Program-made: the position numbers and the translations under genes | In this document: piece by piece, positions 61,074 to 64,000 of the stretch | Layout of the letters: the number at the start of each line of letters is the position of its first letter | Position numbering within the stretch: position 1 is the stretch's first letter | Assembly (NCBI GenBank): GCA_009911365.1 | Contig: QXXF01000001.1 | Location: 337,606-401,605 of the forward strand | Reading direction: 5' to 3' | From: Clostridiales bacterium | GTDB taxonomy: Bacteria > Bacillota > Clostridia > Peptostreptococcales > Anaerovoracaceae | DNA length: 64,000 nucleotides | The notes under the pieces: generated by a model | The model's input: only the letters and a program-made list of their open reading frames with translations | Told to the model about the DNA's origin: nothing | Databases searched by the model: none

Positions 61074-62861
61074 ATGAAAAAATCAATCGTTATATTTGTG
61101 ACGGCCACGATTCTTTCGGTGGGGATGATCGTCTTTGGCTGTGTTTTCGTGGAGAACCAGATTGGTGAAGCCACCCTGACGGAAGAAACCATGTTCGGAA
61201 ACCGAGACGCGGCGAAGGGATTGATGGTGGGTTTCAGGGCCGATTCATCGGATGATCTTCATTGGACCAATCGCTTTGATTACAGCGCGGGCAAGACGGA
61301 ATCTTCTTTTAAAAGGGGCGACATGGCGAAAAAGGTCGATGTATCAGTTTATGATGACATTCGTTTCACGGGGTGGTCCGCAGTTCCTTACTACGTGCAG
61401 CTGCAATATGACAAATTGGGAGGCTTGCAGGACAAGGAGATCCACGCTTTTTATGACGCAATCCAGCAGAAGGTCATGAAAAGCGGCTCGGAGGAACAGG
61501 GAAAGATAAGGCTCAAGGATCGCTTGGATTTTTATCCCGTCAGCTTTCGCTTCCAATTCGGCTCCAAGAAATACAATTTGGACAACGCTCTCACTGGTTT
61601 AAAGGTTTATGATCAGAAAGGCTCTCTTTCTGCAGAAAGCGGCGCAGCCTATGACGATGACGTGAATTTGTACGTGGCTTTTAACGACTTGTTCAAGATC
61701 CCCGTCATAGAGAACGAATATCAGGAATACAAGGTTTCCAAAGTGGAAGCGCAAGATCAAGAAACTTCTCTGGGTCATCGTACGGATATCAAAAAGCCTT
61801 TAGGCGCAGGGGAAGATTATTATCAGTTCGATCCCCTGATCGTCATCCAAGAGGAAAACGTCTTAGACGGCAAGCAGTGGTTCCACCCAGATCTTTCTCA
61901 AGGCTCGGCATGGAAAGCAGGCGACGAGCAGGAAAGTGACCGCAGATCCAACGACTCCCACCTGGAAAAAGTCGGGTCACAAAGCGGACTGAAAAACAGG
62001 ATGCTCTTCATTGTCAACAACCGAACAGCAAAAGGCGCATCCATGGATCTTTCCCAAATTCAAGGCGGTTACGGCGTGTACGAACTCCCTATGAAAGCGG
62101 CGGCCAACGCAACCATCAGGAAGGGCAAAAGAAGCTGGACCGCACCTGCCCCCAAGCCTCTGATCGACGAACTGTCGATGGTCCATCCATTGGACGAAGA
62201 AGCTGAATACGTGGAAATGAGTCTGTCAGGCGATCATAGACATTTGGCGATTTTTTCAGTGAAAAATGGATCCTGCTTTGTGGATTTGATCGATGCTGAT
62301 CATTGGACATCCCAGGGCCCTATCGAAGTGTTCCCAGTCTCCAAAAAAATGACATATGCCTGGGGCGAGGACGGAACTTTGGCAGCGACAAATTATCAGG
62401 GCCATGTGGCAGTGCTTTCCAGAACGGAAAATGAGCAGCAGACGTATGAAATTCTCTACAGCGGGAAAGTGGAGAACAACTTGGATCAGGCACTCTTTGA
62501 CACGGAAACAGCAGTGAAAAAACGCTCCCTCGCAAAATATCAATGCGGCCTTGACAGAGGGCTGGCCGTAGCCGCAAAGGATGACAAGGCGGCTTTCGTT
62601 CAAAACTTGCTCGTAGGCGATCCGAAATTCAATGTCAGAAACGCAGCACTGGAATGCGCAGTCCTGGACAAAAGCGGCGTGATCTACAGAGGCAGGCTGA
62701 AAAGCGACATTGTGGATCTAGGATATGACGGGAGTGCCGACGAAATCCAGGCCATAAAAGACCTTCTCAGCGGCGCAGTAGACCCGAAAGCAGCAAATCG
62801 CATTATAACACCTGTTAGAAACGAAAATTGGGTCCATTGGGAAACTCCGGCCAGACAATAG
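61074..62861 (+). CDS. large exported or membrane-anchored protein of the ABC cluster
   Basis: 595 residues. N-terminal hydrophobic segment (~3-25) with VFGC, a possible lipobox, otherwise a membrane anchor; the rest looks extracytoplasmic, with beta-strand-rich blocks in the second half (SLSGDHRHLAIFSVKNG, WGEDGTLAATNYQGHVAVL) resembling propeller blades. No family recognised. AAAGGAGGG site, 31 bases after the ATPase stop. It may bind the exported substrate or form part of the complex. Confidence 0.75.
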   Translation: MKKSIVIFVTATILSVGMIVFGCVFVENQIGEATLTEETMFGNRDAAKGLMVGFRADSSDDLHWTNRFDYSAGKTESSFKRGDMAKKVDVSVYDDIRFTGWSAVPYYVQLQYDKLGGLQDKEIHAFYDAIQQKVMKSGSEEQGKIRLKDRLDFYPVSFRFQFGSKKYNLDNALTGLKVYDQKGSLSAESGAAYDDDVNLYVAFNDLFKIPVIENEYQEYKVSKVEAQDQETSLGHRTDIKKPLGAGEDYYQFDPLIVIQEENVLDGKQWFHPDLSQGSAWKAGDEQESDRRSNDSHLEKVGSQSGLKNRMLFIVNNRTAKGASMDLSQIQGGYGVYELPMKAAANATIRKGKRSWTAPAPKPLIDELSMVHPLDEEAEYVEMSLSGDHRHLAIFSVKNGSCFVDLIDADHWTSQGPIEVFPVSKKMTYAWGEDGTLAATNYQGHVAVLSRTENEQQTYEILYSGKVENNLDQALFDTETAVKKRSLAKYQCGLDRGLAVAAKDDKAAFVQNLLVGDPKFNVRNAALECAVLDKSGVIYRGRLKSDIVDLGYDGSADEIQAIKDLLSGAVDPKAANRIITPVRNENWVHWETPARQ

Positions 62862-63052
62862 ATCCCTCTATCCCCTTACAGGCAAGCAGTTATGACCACA
62901 ATGATGGAAGAAATCAACAGAAAACCGTTTTCCTATGTGCTATAATTAAAGAATGAAAAGCACCGCCTTCTACTGCTATCCATTTGACTCATCTAATGAG
63001 AAAATGTGCCCTCTGACTCCACAAAATATTTTTTGAAATTAGGGGAAACATA

Positions 63053-63917
63053 GTGGGGAAACGCAACAATGAAAAAAGAAAAAAATATATTCTGCCAGTT
63101 CTCACAATTGTAGTTGCTGTGTTAGCGATTTTATCAATTATTGCTTTTACACTGGAAAATCACAAAAACATTACAAACAACAATCAGGAATATCTACTCG
63201 ATAATACAAGCCAAATAGCCGTACTGATAGATGATTCTCTTGCGCACAGATTAACGAACATTCAGATGCTGAGCAATTTGCTAAGCGAGATCCTTACATC
63301 GCTAAAGGTGGATATCGCCACCTTGCAACACATTTTAATTGACTTACTCCATTTTAAATAAATCGAACATGGAGGCTCAAAACGCTCTTGTTAAGGCTGA
63401 AAACGCAAACAAGGCAAAGACAGACTTTCTATTTAACATGAGTCACGATATCCGAACGCCAATGAATGCTATAACTGGGTTCCTGCGCTTGCTGGATCAA
63501 CAGCAGGAAGACAGAGCAAAACGCAAATAATATATCCATAAAATCGATGATGTCAGTGGAATCCTTCTGGCTATCATCAATAATGTTCTTGAAATGTCCC
63601 AAATTGAAAGTGGAAAGGGCACAAAATTTACGGTTATTACATCTCATCGAATCGCATTGGAAACGGATTTTGACAACAGCAAAGCAGATCATGAAGTGTC
63701 TGCGATTTTTTCGGGGAAACGAATTCTACTTGCCGAAGATAATGATTTGAATGCCGAGATCGCAATGGAAATATTGAGTGAAATGGGGCTGGAAGTCGAA
63801 AGGGCTGAAGATGGAGATCTTTGTATCGACATGATGAAACAGTCCAAAGAAGGATATTATGATCTGATACTTATGGATATTCAAAAACTGATGGAAACCT
63901 TGACTGATATTTTGTAA
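63053..63917 (+). pseudogene. wrecked hybrid histidine kinase
   Basis: Pieces in order: a GTG-started membrane head with one TM and the first bit of a sensor (63053-63361, then stop), a coiled HisKA segment with [17 protein letters not shown] (63369-63527, stop), ...LEMSQIESGKGTKF, and a receiver start RILLAEDNDLNAEIAMEIL with the Asp in LILMDIQK, broken immediately after. The sensor and almost the whole ATPase domain are deleted. Same family plan as the intact kinase at 36.8 kb. The last ~80 bases of the window hold nothing. Confidence 0.8.
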
Positions 63918-64000
63918 GCGACTATTTTAAGCCTGCAAATAAAAAGTCAATAGTAAATTGATTGTTTCAGGCAAAAAGTTTTATGTAGGATTTTGAACAT

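Noticed and set aside
1-64000. CRISPR arrays, rRNA genes, complete insertion sequences, prophage genes
   Set aside because: Looked for direct repeats with regular spacers, rRNA-like stretches, and transposase or phage structural motifs; none seen.

Overview
The window looks like chromosome of a strictly anaerobic, amino-acid- and organic-acid-fermenting member of Clostridia (Firmicutes). The grounds are strong AGGAGG-type ribosome sites, a stand-alone CoaB/CoaC pair, the CBS/DRTGG manganese pyrophosphatase, ferredoxin-type aldo/keto reductases, class I and class III CoA-transferases, crotonase, and tiny single-span membrane peptides. A gut Anaerovoracaceae/Family XIII relative would fit, but that placement is an inference.

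Layout. 1-4 kb: 3' end of an AAA-ATPase/PD-(D/E)XK gene, a sensor fragment, YihY, RdgB, a DUF6506 protein and a 2-hydroxyacid dehydrogenase that is shorter than its family. 4.3-8.1 kb: permease-crotonase-CoA-transferase operon. 8.2-10.5 kb: two paralogous tiny genes with matching leaders, bracketing a YafY-type regulator and a zinc-ribbon protein that share an operator. 10.5-20.7 kb: signalling and redox genes (aldo/keto reductases, pyrophosphatase, response regulator-GGDEF, FMN-binding lipoprotein, chemoreceptor, DUF362 lipoprotein, exported flavodoxin). 20.8-23.5 kb: a decayed accessory patch beside tRNA-Ser with a ~100-bp direct repeat, broken genes and a duplicated tRNA 3' end. 23.6-36 kb: mostly housekeeping (ThrC, CoaB, CoaC, CCA nucleotidyltransferase, Orn/Lys/Arg decarboxylase, NhaC, two EamA transporters) plus a toxin-like peptide whose leader can hide its ribosome site. 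36-47 kb: a dead NlpC/P60 gene, a large hybrid histidine kinase, a C39-like lipoprotein, tRNA-Glu, a long FtsA-like protein and GltX.

47.6-56 kb is the most striking part: a sigma-54 activator next to an operon preceded by a well-spaced -24/-12 sigma-54 promoter. The operon encodes an unknown protein, a sodium/solute symporter with a small membrane partner, a hotdog protein resembling beta-alanyl/3-aminobutyryl-CoA ammonia-lyases, two class III CoA-transferase subunits (one lacking the catalytic Asp) and an iron alcohol dehydrogenase. Together they suggest uptake of a beta-substituted acid, CoA activation, beta-elimination and alcohol/aldehyde redox.

56-64 kb: DUF3795, a truncated TmrB-like gene, an XRE membrane regulator divergent from an ABC exporter-like cluster, and a wrecked hybrid kinase. 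Several dead fragments of families that also occur intact in the window show a genome shedding recently amplified genes.
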